Part shown: positions 27,569-36,463 of the stretch, one piece after another | Layout: each line of letters starts with the position of its first letter | Numbering within the stretch: the first letter of the stretch is position 1 | Origin: Xanthomonas campestris pv. phormiicola | GTDB lineage: Bacteria; Pseudomonadota; Gammaproteobacteria; Xanthomonadales; Xanthomonadaceae | Direction: 5' to 3' | NCBI GenBank assembly: GCA_025666215.1 | Contig: CP102593.1 | Coordinates: 4,725,001 to 4,789,000 of the forward strand | Length of the DNA: 64,000 bases | Position numbers and translations under genes: made by a program | Notes under the pieces: generated by a model | What the model was told of the DNA's origin: nothing | The model's input: only the letters and a program-made list of their open reading frames with translations | The model's database searches: none

Positions 27569-28540
27569 ATGCCGAGGACCGCAGCCTGGCACGCCGCGGC
27601 CGCGCCAGCGCACGACTTCGCACCGGGCCTCGGTTACGATGCCCTCCCCCATCTCGACGACCCGGCCTCGCGCAGCGCGCGCTGGCGCATCGCCTCCCTC
27701 GACGTGACCCCTTTCTCCGGCCCCCTGCTGACCCGCCCGCTCGCCGACGCGCTGCTTGCCGCCCGCGATGGCGGCGCCGCCACCTGGACCGGGTCGCTGG
27801 ACCTGCAGCGCAGCGAAGGACAGGCCGTGCTCGCTGCGGACAGCTGGCAGTGGCGCGGGCAGGCGTATCCGTATCCGTCCAGGCTCAAGGACCGCACGAT
27901 CTACCACTGGGACGGCGAAGACTTCGCGCCGGTGTCGCGCTTCGGCGGCGCGCTGATCAAGCTGGTGCCGACCGAATGGGGCGCGCCGACCTTCGAGATC
28001 GACGGCATCAAGATGCTGCCCAGCGCGCAGCTGTCCCCGTTCGAGGACGCGCGGCGCAAGGTCGCGCTGATCGAACCGCGCGGCAAGCGGGTGCTCGACA
28101 CCTGCGGCGGGCTGGGCTATTTCGCCGCCTGCGCGCTGGAGGCCGGGGTGGCGCAGCTGCACTCGTTCGAGAAGAACGCCGACGTGCTGTGGCTGCGCAC
28201 GCTCAACCCGTGGTCGCCGGATCCAGTCGCCAGCGAGGGGCGCCTGCAGCTGGCGCACGCCGACGTCGGCCAGGCCATCGGCACCATCGCCAGCGATTCG
28301 ATGGATGCGCTGCTGCACGACCCGCCGCGCTTCGGCATCGCCGGCGAACTGTATTCGCAGGCGTTCTACGACCAGCTCGCGCGGGTCCTGCGCCGCGGCG
28401 GGCGGCTGTTCCACTACACCGGCAGCCCGAACAAACTGACCAGCGGCCGCGACGTGCCGCGCGAGGTGGCCAAGCGCCTGGAGAAGGCCGGCTTCCGCGC
28501 AGACCTGGCGCTGGATGGGGTGCTGGCGACGCGTCGCTAG
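27569..28540 (+). CDS. Predicted SAM-dependent methyltransferase
   Basis: Cytosolic class I methyltransferase-like protein, 323 residues. The SAM-binding motif I is VLDTCGGLGYFAACALEAG (about 175-193), the acidic residue after strand 2 is in HSFEKN, and motif IV is DALLHDPPRFG, where the DPPR resembles the N/DPPY/F of base or RNA methyltransferases. The N-terminal 140 residues form a separate substrate domain (FTDGSLDLQRSEG-like region and TIYHWDG). The target is unknown. The start at 27569 is the only suitable ATG. Confidence 0.7.
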   Translation: MPRTAAWHAAAAPAHDFAPGLGYDALPHLDDPASRSARWRIASLDVTPFSGPLLTRPLADALLAARDGGAATWTGSLDLQRSEGQAVLAADSWQWRGQAYPYPSRLKDRTIYHWDGEDFAPVSRFGGALIKLVPTEWGAPTFEIDGIKMLPSAQLSPFEDARRKVALIEPRGKRVLDTCGGLGYFAACALEAGVAQLHSFEKNADVLWLRTLNPWSPDPVASEGRLQLAHADVGQAIGTIASDSMDALLHDPPRFGIAGELYSQAFYDQLARVLRRGGRLFHYTGSPNKLTSGRDVPREVAKRLEKAGFRADLALDGVLATRR

Positions 28541-28565
28541 GTCATGCCGACTCGGCTGCAGGCAC

Positions 28566-28703
28566 CTGCAGGAGCGGCCGCGTCATCGATGCGACACGCG
28601 CAATGACCCCGACAACATCGGCAAAAAGCTCGGAGTTGAGCCCCTCCTACAGCGCGACCCCTCCAACTAGCCGCCCCCTTGTAGGAGGCTTCAGCCGCGA
28701 CAG
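28566..28703. repeat. REP-like repeat cluster
   Basis: Three degenerate units of the REP family lie here: CTGCAGGAGCGGCCGCGTC (28566-), CCCCTCCTACAGCGCGAC on the other strand (28641-28658) and TTGTAGGAGGCTTCAGCCGC (28679-28698). They sit between the 3' ends of the converging methyltransferase and LysR genes. Confidence 0.6.
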
Positions 28704-28781
28704 GCACCCCATCGCGACCGATGACCCGGCACAGCTCCACAGCACACAAACCGCCGAAAGAACGCCAACAACAATCGATCC

Positions 28782-29675
28782 TCACACCGAAGCGGCGATC
28801 TGCTCGCGCAACCAGCGATGCGCCGGATCGCGATGCACGCGCTCGTGCCAGAGCATGGCCATTTCGTAGCCGGCCACGGGCACCGGCGGCGCGCACACCT
28901 TCAGCCCGGGATGCGCGCGCACCAACCGCTCCGGCAGCATCGCCACCAGATCGGTCCGCAGCAGCGCGTCGATGACGAACAGGAAATGCGGCACCGACAG
29001 CACCACCCGGCGCTGCAGCCCGCGCGCGTGCAGCGCCGCGTCGGTGACGCCGCTGAACCCGCCGCCGTCCGGCGACACGATCACGTGTTCGAGCTTGCAG
29101 AACTGCGCCAGCGTCGGCCGCCGCTGCAGCCGCGGATGCCCGGCGCGGCCGGCCAGCACATAGCGCTCGGCGAACAGCGTGCGCTGGCGCAGGTTCGGCG
29201 GCGCGCCGTCGCGGGTGTGCAGGGCCAGGTCGATCTCGCCCTGCTCGGCCTGGCGCGCGATCTGCAACGGCGCCATTTCCAGCACCGCCAGCCGCGTGCC
29301 CGGCGCCGCGCTGCGCAGCGCCGCCAGCGCCGGCAGCAGGATGGTCGATTCGCCGTAGTCGGTCGCGGCCACGCGCCAGCTGTTGCCCGCCTGCGCGGGA
29401 TCGAACGACGCATCCGCCGCCACCGCACGCTGCAGCGCCTCCAGCGCCTGCCGCAGCGGCGCGCGCAAGGCATCGGCACGCGCGGTCGGGCGCATGCCGC
29501 GCGGCCCCGGCAGCAGCAGCGGATCGTCCAGCGCCTCGCGCAATTTCGCCAGGTGCACGCTGACCGAGGGCTGCGACAGGTGCAGGCGCTCGGCGGCGCG
29601 GGTCACGTTGTGCTCGGCGAGCAGCGCGTCCAGGGTCAGCAGCAGATTCAGGTCCAGGCGTCCGAAATTAAGCAT
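28782..29675 (-). CDS. LysR-family transcriptional regulator
   Basis: DNA-binding regulator of 297 residues. The N-terminal winged helix (3-62) reads LDLNLLLTLDALLAEHNVTRAAERLHLSQPSVSVHLAKLREALDDPLL split over the usual helices; the rest is the LysR substrate domain with the ATDYGESTILLPAL hinge strand. It is divergent from the flavodoxin-fold oxidoreductase at 29760 with only 84 bases between start codons, the usual layout for a LysR protein and its target, and it probably also represses itself from the shared region. Confidence 0.9.
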   Translation of the reverse strand: MLNFGRLDLNLLLTLDALLAEHNVTRAAERLHLSQPSVSVHLAKLREALDDPLLLPGPRGMRPTARADALRAPLRQALEALQRAVAADASFDPAQAGNSWRVAATDYGESTILLPALAALRSAAPGTRLAVLEMAPLQIARQAEQGEIDLALHTRDGAPPNLRQRTLFAERYVLAGRAGHPRLQRRPTLAQFCKLEHVIVSPDGGGFSGVTDAALHARGLQRRVVLSVPHFLFVIDALLRTDLVAMLPERLVRAHPGLKVCAPPVPVAGYEMAMLWHERVHRDPAHRWLREQIAASV

Positions 29676-29676
29676 G

Positions 29677-29715
29677 GCTATAGCTGCAATTCCCGTAATT
29701 CATTTCCACTATAGC
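29677..29715. promoter_or_regulatory. Shared LysR/oxidoreductase control region with nested inverted repeats
   Basis: Between the divergent starts lie GCTATAGC (29677-29684) and CTATAGC (29709-29715), which form an inverted repeat, and between them AATTCCCGTAATT (29688-29700), a palindrome of the T-N11-A kind that LysR proteins bind. The CTATAG boxes could also be -10 regions on opposite strands. Confidence 0.5.
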
Positions 29716-29759
29716 GGGCCGCGACCTACCTTGGCGCATCCCAATCGCCGAGATCGCCC

Positions 29760-30596
29760 ATGAACGTCCTGCTGGTCCATGCCCATCCCGAATCCACATC
29801 GCTCAACGGCGCGCTCAAGGACGTCGCCGTGCAACGCCTGCAGGCCGCCGGGCACCAGGTGCAGGTGTCGGACCTGTACGCGATGCAGTGGAAGCCGGCG
29901 CTCGATGCGCAGGACAGCCTGGACGGCGCGGCCGGCGATCGCTTCGATCCGTCGCTGGACTCCAAACGCGCCTTCGCCAATGGCCGCCAGCGCGCCGATA
30001 TCGCCGCCGAGCAGGCCAAGCTGCGCTGGGCCGACGCCGTGCTGCTGCAGTTTCCGCTGTGGTGGTTCTCGATGCCGGCGATCCTGAAAGGCTGGGTGGA
30101 CCGCGTCTATGCCTATGGCTTCGCCTACGGCGTCGGCGAACATTCCGACGCGCGCTGGGGCGACCGCTATGGCGAGGGCACGCTGGCCGGCAAGCGCGCG
30201 ATGCTGATCGTCACCACCGGCGGCTGGGAATCGCACTACGCGCCGCGCGGCATCAACGGCCCGATCGACGAGGTGCTGTTCCCGATCCAGCACGGCATCC
30301 TGCACTACCCCGGCTTCGACGTGCTGCCGCCGTTCGTGGTCTATCGCAGCAGCCGCATGGACGCGGATCGGTTCGCACAGATCCGCGACACGCTCGGCCA
30401 GCGCCTGGACACCCTGTGGAGCGCCGCGCCGATCGCGTTCCGCAAGCAGAACGGCGGCGACTACGCCATCCCGGAGCTGACGCTGCGGCCGCAGGTCGCC
30501 CAGGGCCAGGTCGGGTTCGCGGCGCATGTCATCGGGTTCGATGAAGAGCGAGCGGCAGAGGCAGCGCCCGCGAACGACGGATTGCGTCGGACATGA
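29760..30596 (+). CDS. NAD(P)H:quinone oxidoreductase, flavodoxin fold
   Basis: FMN- or FAD-binding quinone reductase of the NQO1/MdaB group, 278 residues. It opens with MNVLLVHAHPESTSLNGAL, the phosphate-binding loop of the family, and goes on with ADAVLLQFPLWWFSMPAILKGWVDRV and MLIVTTGG with GINGPIDEVLFPIQHGILHYPGFDV. Two-electron reduction of quinones protects against redox stress. It is divergent from a LysR regulator, which probably senses the inducer. The DUF1615 remnant follows directly. Confidence 0.87.
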   Translation: MNVLLVHAHPESTSLNGALKDVAVQRLQAAGHQVQVSDLYAMQWKPALDAQDSLDGAAGDRFDPSLDSKRAFANGRQRADIAAEQAKLRWADAVLLQFPLWWFSMPAILKGWVDRVYAYGFAYGVGEHSDARWGDRYGEGTLAGKRAMLIVTTGGWESHYAPRGINGPIDEVLFPIQHGILHYPGFDVLPPFVVYRSSRMDADRFAQIRDTLGQRLDTLWSAAPIAFRKQNGGDYAIPELTLRPQVAQGQVGFAAHVIGFDEERAAEAAPANDGLRRT

Positions 30597-30669
30597 AGCA
30601 CGACGCTGGACTGTAGGATGGCGCGTGCGGCGACTGCGCCGCGCGTCCGCATTGCATGTTCCCGCGTTC

Positions 30670-31416
30670 ATGCTCGACGCGGCGCTGGCATTGAAGTCGC
30701 CGAACGGCCGCAGCTACGGCGAGCGCATCGCCAGCGCGCGCACCGAGCAGGAACTGAGCGGCATCTTCGAGGACTTCGCCGGCAGCGTGCCGCTGGGCCA
30801 GCGCCTGTTCGGCGGACTGAACCCGGTGCACACCGGCGGGCCGATGCAGGTGAGCGTCGCCTTCGCCGAAGCGCATACCGACGGCTATCCGTATCCGTTG
30901 CAGGACACCGTGCGCCACGAGGTGTTCGGCCGCCGCGGCGGCGTGTGGTTCGGCACCCGCCATCTGCTCGGCTACCCGAGCGACTACGACGCGCTGCTGT
31001 ACCGCTTCGCCGACTTCAACGCCGGCTGGTACGCCAGCCGCAACGCGGCGTTCCAGGCGGCCTTGGCGAAGGCCAGCGGCACGTCCCTGGCGCTGGACGG
31101 CGACTTGTTGATCCCCGACAGCGACATCGACCAGCCCGGCACCACCGAGCGCGCCGCGCGCCGCCTCGGCACCCGTCTGGCGCTGAGCGACAAGGAGATC
31201 CGCCGCGCCCTGCAGCGCGGCAACGCCGCCGACTTCGGCGACACCGCGCTCTACCGCCAGGTCTTCGCGCTGGCCGAACGCAGCGCCGGCAAGCCGCTGC
31301 CGCGCGCGATCCTGCCCGGCATCACCCTGGAAAGCCCGAAGATCACCCGCACCCTCACCACCGCCTGGTTCGCGCAGCGCGTCGCCGAACGCTGGCGCCG
31401 CTGCATGGGCAGGTGA
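30670..31416 (+). pseudogene. DUF1615-family protein lacking its N-terminal third
   Basis: The 248-residue frame (FEDFAGSVPLGQRLFGGLNPVHTGGPMQVS, EVFGRRGGVWFGTRHLLGYP, YRFADFNAGWYASRNAAFQ, LPRAILPGITLESPKITRTLTTAWFA) matches the DUF1615 family, whose members as I remember them are lipoproteins of about 370 residues with a lytic-transglycosylase-like N-terminal region. Here the signal peptide and the first 110-130 residues are missing; the family match begins at VPAFMLDAALAL, close behind the end of the oxidoreductase gene. The start given is simply the first ATG in the matching part. Without a signal it is probably a deletion remnant. Confidence 0.55.
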
Positions 31417-31602
31417 CGGCGACGCGCGGCAACTGTGCCGGCGCTATACCTGCCGCGCATCGGCTTGGACTGCCGCCATTGCCCCCATCAAGGAAGATGA
31501 CGCCGGCCTCGCCCCGGCATGCCGCATGCGTCGATTCCCTTGCCCTTTCGTTACCGTGTGCCGGTCGCCGGCCGGTATCTCGTTCGCATCAAGGAACTCC
31601 TC

Positions 31603-31815
31603 TTGAAACCTCTCCCCACCTCGTCCTGCTCGCGCTGTGCGCGACCGTGCTGTCCGCCTGCGATCCCACCACCGGCAAAAAGAACATGTCGCCGGAGGAC
31701 TACCTGACCTACAACGTCTCGGCCCGGAACGGCATCACCTCGGTGACCGAACCGTGGATCGGCGGTGAGCGCGGCGAACAGCTGCTGGCCGATGCGAGCG
31801 AACTGGAGGCCAGCG
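31603..31815 (+). pseudogene. Lipoprotein gene remnant (frameshifted and 3'-truncated)
   Basis: After AAGGAA, a TTG at 31603 starts MKPLP, and the next frame continues LVLLALCATVLSACDPTTGKKN, a lipoprotein signal with lipobox LSAC. One base lacking in the C run at about 31614-31617 separates the two frames. The reading goes on (MSPEDYLTYNVSARNGI) until it collides, tail to tail, with an ATPase remnant on the other strand at about 31815. The family is not recognised. Confidence 0.45.
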
Positions 31816-32059
31816 TGCTGAAGTTGAAATTCCTGGTTCCGCCCTCGGCATTGAAACCCCAGACCACCGCGATCGCTTCCAGCAGGGTCGACTTGCCGCT
31901 GCCGTTCTCGCCGACGATGAAGGTCACCTTGGGATGGAAGCGCAGCAGGCCGAGGTTGCGCACCGCCGGCAGCGAATACGGCCAGGCCTGCATCGAGGCC
32001 ACGCGGTCCTGCTTCAGCGTGACATCCATCAGATAGTGCTCGGCATCGATCGCGCGCAC
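31814..32059 (-). pseudogene. 5' fragment of an AAA-type ATPase gene
   Basis: A GTG at 32059, preceded by GAGGGAA, opens a frame reading MRAIDAEHYLMDVTLKQDRV, PYSLPAVRNLGLLRFHPKVT and the Walker A GENGSGKSTLLEAIAVVWGF, then GGTRNFNFST. This is the N-terminal third of the small AAA ATPases common in Xanthomonas (normally about 240-260 residues). After NFNFST the frame runs into unrelated sequence, so Walker B and the signature are gone. The fragment abuts a lipoprotein remnant from the opposite strand, which marks a deletion join. Confidence 0.65.
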
Positions 32060-32235
32060 GGGTTCCCTCCCGGCCGGCGGGAGGCCGGCGCCACGGCGTC
32101 GGGTGTCGCGGCGAGGCGCGCTGCGCGCAATGCGCGCGCAGCGCGGGGCATCCGCCATGGCCGGTCCTGCACCGATCCGCACCTGCCGCAGGCACGGATC
32201 GGCCGCACGGCGTCAGCCGCGCATCGCGATCGCGC

Positions 32236-34323
32236 TCAGCGACGGTCGTCCAGCACCGCCACGTCCTCCGGTGCCAGCTGCACCACGTCGCTGGCCGCGC
32301 CCGTCCCCAGCAGCGAGCGCATCGGCGTCGGCAGACGCACCTGCTGCGCATCGCGGCCATGGTTGATCAGCACCAGCACGCGGCGGCGGCCGTCGCTGCG
32401 CACGCCGACCTCCACGTCCGCCGGCACGTCCGCCAGCGGCGCGCGCACCTGCGCAGCGCGCAGCCAGTCGCCGGTGAGGCGGTCGAGCGTGGCATCGTCG
32501 AGCCAGGCGCCGACGTAGCTGATGCGGCCCTTGCCGACCCGCCGGGTCAGTACCGCCGGCTCGCCGTCCAGCCAGCCGTTGGCCTGGCCGTAGCGCAACG
32601 GCACCTCGGTCTGCGCCGCGCGCGCCTGCAGTTGCTCGGCCCAGATCTTCGCAGTGCCCTCGCCGGCCGCACCGGCGACCGGAATCGGCTTGTCCAGCGC
32701 ATAGAACTGCTGCACGCGGCCACCCAGCAACGCGCCCAGCGGTCCGGGCTGGCGCTGCGGCTGCAGGCCGTTGTCGGCATTCTTCATCGCGCTGCGCGGG
32801 CCCAGCACCAGATGCCCGCCAGCTTCGACGTAGGCCTGCAACCGCTGCGCCTGCGCCTCGCTGAGCACGTTGAGCGACGGCGCGACCACCAGCTTGTAGC
32901 CCTCCAGCGGCGCCAGCGCCGAGACCACGTCGACCACCTGCGCCTGCTGCCGCAGCGGCCGGTAGAACGACTTCATCTGCGCGACCGGGTCGAAATCGGC
33001 CGAATGCTTCTGGAAGCCCAGCGCCCAGCGGCTGTCGAAATCGTTGATCAACGCCACTTCGGCATGCGGGGTGGTGCCCGCCAGCGCCGCGCCGGCCTTG
33101 GCGAACTCCGCGCCGACCTGCTGGATCTCCGCATACACCGGCACCGGCTCGCCATCGGCGCCGACCAGCGTGCCGTGGTACTCCTCCTGCCCGTTCGGCG
33201 CCGCGCGCCATTGCCAGTACGCGACCGCATCGGCGCCGTGCGCGACCGCCTGCCAGGCCATCGCCCGTACCTGGCCCTTGCGCAAGGCCACGTTGGTCGC
33301 GCGCCAGTTGACGAAGCCCGGCTGCGTTTCCATCACCCAGTAGTTGCGCTGCTTGTAGCCGCGGGTGAGGTCGTGGCGCGCCGCGTTGTCCACCCAGTCG
33401 TAGCGCTCGCCGGCGACGTAGTCGTCCCAGGCGGCGATGTCGAGCACGTCGTGCACCTTGTAGGCATCGAAACCGGCGAACCAGCCCATCGTGTTGGTGG
33501 TGATGAACTGGCGCGGATCGGCGTGCGGGCGGATCGCGTCGATCTGATTGCGCGAATAATCGGTCCAGGTGTCGCTGACGAAGCGTTTCCACTCCAGCAG
33601 CAGCGCCGGATTCTGCCCGTCCTCGTGCACCGGGATCTGCGCGAAGTCGTTGTAGGTCTGGCTCCAGTACGCGGTCGCCCAACGCTGGTTCAGCGCTTCG
33701 ATGCTGCCGTACTTGCGCTGCAGCCAGGCATGGAACTGCGCCTTGGCCTCCGGATCGAACGAGGCCTGCGCGTACTCGTTGTCCAGCTGCCAGCCGACCA
33801 CGTGCGGATTGCGCCCATAGCGCTGCGCCATCTGCTCGGCGATGGCGTGGGCGAAGCGGCGGTAGCGCGCGCTGGCGAAGGAGAACTGCTGGCGGTTGCC
33901 GTGCTCGTCGCGCACGCCGTCCTCGCCGACGCGCAGCGTGTCCGGATAGGCCTGGGTCAGCCACGCCGGCGGCGCCGCGGTCGGCGTGCCCAGCACCACC
34001 AGCATGCGGTGCCGCGCGGCCGCGGCGATGGCGCGGTCCATCCACGCGAAATCGTATTGGCCCTCGCGCGGCTCCATGCGGCTCCAGGCGAACTCGCCGA
34101 TCCGCACCACCCGCACGTGCGCCGCCTCCATCAGCGCCAGGTCGTGCTCCCACTGCGCTTCCGGCCATTGCTCCGGATACCAGGCCACGCCCAGCAGCAA
34201 CGGCGCGGCATCGGCATAGCGCGTGGCCTGCGCGCGGGCGCCTGGCACTGCCGCCACCAGGGCGAACAGCGTGCCGAACAAGAGCGCGGTCGCGCGCTGC
34301 GGGAACCAGGAAGGCGATGGCAT
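32236..34323 (-). CDS. Exported GH42 beta-galactosidase
   Basis: Periplasmic or secreted glycosidase of family GH42, 695 residues with a signal peptide (about 1-31, PGARAQA). The (beta/alpha)8 catalytic domain has acid/base Glu183 in WQLDNEYA and nucleophile Glu332 in WVMETQPG; the trimerisation domain (about 405-615) and C-terminal beta domain follow. GH42 enzymes release terminal beta-galactose (some prefer arabinosides), which suits hemicellulose side-chain removal next to the xylanase gene. The long shared upstream region of 473 bases with the divergent xynC suggests joint control. Confidence 0.88.
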   Translation of the reverse strand: MPSPSWFPQRATALLFGTLFALVAAVPGARAQATRYADAAPLLLGVAWYPEQWPEAQWEHDLALMEAAHVRVVRIGEFAWSRMEPREGQYDFAWMDRAIAAAARHRMLVVLGTPTAAPPAWLTQAYPDTLRVGEDGVRDEHGNRQQFSFASARYRRFAHAIAEQMAQRYGRNPHVVGWQLDNEYAQASFDPEAKAQFHAWLQRKYGSIEALNQRWATAYWSQTYNDFAQIPVHEDGQNPALLLEWKRFVSDTWTDYSRNQIDAIRPHADPRQFITTNTMGWFAGFDAYKVHDVLDIAAWDDYVAGERYDWVDNAARHDLTRGYKQRNYWVMETQPGFVNWRATNVALRKGQVRAMAWQAVAHGADAVAYWQWRAAPNGQEEYHGTLVGADGEPVPVYAEIQQVGAEFAKAGAALAGTTPHAEVALINDFDSRWALGFQKHSADFDPVAQMKSFYRPLRQQAQVVDVVSALAPLEGYKLVVAPSLNVLSEAQAQRLQAYVEAGGHLVLGPRSAMKNADNGLQPQRQPGPLGALLGGRVQQFYALDKPIPVAGAAGEGTAKIWAEQLQARAAQTEVPLRYGQANGWLDGEPAVLTRRVGKGRISYVGAWLDDATLDRLTGDWLRAAQVRAPLADVPADVEVGVRSDGRRRVLVLINHGRDAQQVRLPTPMRSLLGTGAASDVVQLAPEDVAVLDDRR

Positions 34324-34409
34324 AGGCGAACTCGTCGATAGCGGGAAAGGCGGCGAGCAACCCCGAGCCGTCGCCACCGTCCATTGTGCGCGTGCGCGGG
34401 GGGCACCAC

Positions 34410-34449
34410 TTGTGCAACTTGTCGAACTTGGGTGCGCAACTGTGCACAA
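34410..34449. promoter_or_regulatory. Inverted repeat in the GH42/GH30 divergent promoter region
   Basis: TTGTGCA (34410-34416) and TGCACAA (34443-34449) form an inverted repeat with 26 bases between, and GTGCGCAAC lies inside. It sits 90-130 bases upstream of the galactosidase start in the 473-base gap between the two divergent hydrolase genes. It could be a regulator site. Nothing else in the gap stands out. Confidence 0.35.
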
Positions 34450-34796
34450 AGCGGGCAATCGCGCCGTTGCCTGCGCAGGATCGCCTGCCGTCGCACTGGA
34501 TATCGTGCGCGGCCCTGGCACCACGCGCCGGCGCCCGCATGATCTATCCGGATGGGCGTGCACGAAGTTGGGCGAACGCAGCGCACAGCGCATCGGCTTG
34601 CGCCAGGCGCATGTCCCCAGACAGCCTCGCGACCGTCTCGCGCGCCTGCAGCGCGCTTCGCGGAAGCGGTCCCTGGCTGCCTGCGCGTTGCATCACAGTT
34701 GCCGCAGTTGGCGCGTGCGCCGATCGTCCATGTGATGGCGACGGCGTAGCGTCACGCCCTGCCGCACCTCCCTCTTGCATTCCCCCGGAGACGAAC

Positions 34797-36014
34797 ATGA
34801 GAACACCACGGATCCTCGCCACGCTGCTGGCGCTGGCCACGGCGATCCTTTCCGCCGCGCCCGCCTCGGCGCAGAACGTCACCCTCACCCCGAGCGAAAC
34901 CTACCAGACCATCCAGGGATTCGGCGGCATGAGCGGCGCCGGCTGGATCGCCGACCTCACCCCGGCCCAGGTCGATCTGGCCTTCGGCAGCGACAACGGC
35001 CAGATCGGCCTGTCGATCATGCGCATGCGCATCGCCCCGTCCAGTTCCGACTGGAACATGCAGGTCCCGGCCGCAGTGCGCGCGCGTGCGCATGGCGCGG
35101 TGTTGCTGGCCACGCCGTGGTCGCCGCCGGCGTACATGAAATCCAACAACAGCCTCAACAATGGCGGCAAGCTGCTGTCGCAGTATGACGGCGCCTACGC
35201 CAAGCACCTGCTGGACTTTTCCAGCTACATGTCCGGCCAGGGCGCGCCGCTGTACGCGCTGTCCGTGCAGAACGAGCCGGACTGGCATCCGGACTACGAG
35301 TCGGCGGAATGGGACGCCAGCGACTTCACCAACTTCCTCAGCGCCCAGGGCGCCGGCTTCGGCAACCTGAAGGTGCTCGCGGCCGAGTCGTTGAACTTCA
35401 ATCCCACCCTGACCGATGCCTTGCTCAACAGCAGCGCCAGCCAGCACGTGGACATCATCGGCGGCCATCTGTACGGCGTGCAGCCGAAGGACTACCCGCT
35501 GGCGCGCAGCAAGGGCAAGCCGCTGTGGATGACCGAGCACTACACCGACAACACCGACGCTGACGCCTGGCCGTCCGCACTGGGCGTGGCCAGCGAGCTG
35601 CACAGGAGCATGGCCGCCAACTACAGCGCCTACATCTGGTGGTACATCCGCCGCAGCTACGGCCTGATCACCGAAGGCGGCGCGGTCAGCAAGCGCGGCT
35701 ACGCGATGGCGCAGTACGCGCGCTTCGTGCGCCCCGGCGCCCAGCGGATCGGCGCGACCGCCGCGCCCTACAGCGATGTCGCGGTCACCGCCTACAGGCG
35801 CGCCGACAACAAGATCGTGCTGGTCGCGGTCAACACCGGCACCCAGTACCGCGAACTGAAGGTCAGCCTGCCCAGCGGCAGCGCCGCCAGCTTCACCAAG
35901 TACAGCACCTCGGCCAGCGTCAACGTCGGCTACGGCGGCGCATACCAGGTCAGCAACGGCCAGACCGCGTTCTACGTCGATCCGCAGAGCGTGGCGACGT
36001 TCATCAGCAACTAG
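34797..36014 (+). CDS. xynC: Secreted glucuronoxylan endo-xylanase, GH30 subfamily 8
   Basis: Cuts beta-1,4-xylan chains at positions set by 4-O-methylglucuronic acid side groups; 405 residues with a signal peptide cut after ASA (about 25). The catalytic (beta/alpha)8 domain has acid/base Glu160 in VQNEPDW and nucleophile Glu247 in MTEHYTD; YIRRSYG (Arg285/286) is the element that binds the glucuronate in GH30_8 enzymes, so specificity for glucuronoxylan is expected. The side beta domain forms the C-terminus. CGGAG lies six bases before the start. Acts outside the cell on plant walls, divergent from the GH42 enzyme. Confidence 0.9.
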   Translation: MRTPRILATLLALATAILSAAPASAQNVTLTPSETYQTIQGFGGMSGAGWIADLTPAQVDLAFGSDNGQIGLSIMRMRIAPSSSDWNMQVPAAVRARAHGAVLLATPWSPPAYMKSNNSLNNGGKLLSQYDGAYAKHLLDFSSYMSGQGAPLYALSVQNEPDWHPDYESAEWDASDFTNFLSAQGAGFGNLKVLAAESLNFNPTLTDALLNSSASQHVDIIGGHLYGVQPKDYPLARSKGKPLWMTEHYTDNTDADAWPSALGVASELHRSMAANYSAYIWWYIRRSYGLITEGGAVSKRGYAMAQYARFVRPGAQRIGATAAPYSDVAVTAYRRADNKIVLVAVNTGTQYRELKVSLPSGSAASFTKYSTSASVNVGYGGAYQVSNGQTAFYVDPQSVATFISN

Positions 36015-36072
36015 CCGCGGCCCGACGCATCGCCAGCGGCGATGCGTCCACCGCCATTGGGCCGACGGGCGT

Positions 36073-36405
36073 TCAGTCCGGCTCGGCCAGGAACGCCGGC
36101 AACGCGGCGTTGAACGCGTCGGCATGGCTGACATTGCAGCCATGCGGCGCATCCGGCAACACCACCCGCGTGCGGCCGGCGATGGCGCGATGGGTACGCT
36201 GCCCGGAACCTTCGAACGGCACCGTTGCATCCGCATCGCCATGCAGCGCCAGGGTCGGCACATCGACCGCTTGCAGGTCCCGACGGACATCGGTGGTGCC
36301 GAATGCCTGCATGCAGCCGAGCGCGGCGGTCTGGTCGCGCTGCCGGCAAAGGGCGATCGCCTGCCGCTGCGCCTCGCTGACCTTCAGCTCGCCATTGGCG
36401 CTCAT
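36073..36405 (-). pseudogene. C-terminal remnant of an alpha/beta hydrolase (haloperoxidase type)
   Basis: Codons from 36405 down encode about 110 residues that match the end of non-haem haloperoxidase-type alpha/beta hydrolases: ALGCMQAFGTTDVRRDL, VPTLALHGDADATVPFEGSG (catalytic Asp) and DAPHGCNVSHADAFNAAL (catalytic His). The first two thirds, including the nucleophile Ser, are missing; upstream DNA is unrelated and leads into the hipA-like gene. It cannot be active. Confidence 0.65.
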
Positions 36406-36463
36406 GTCCGGCGTACGTGAGCGCGACGTTGCCAAGGCGTCGCTGCGCCATGCCGCAGCGACG

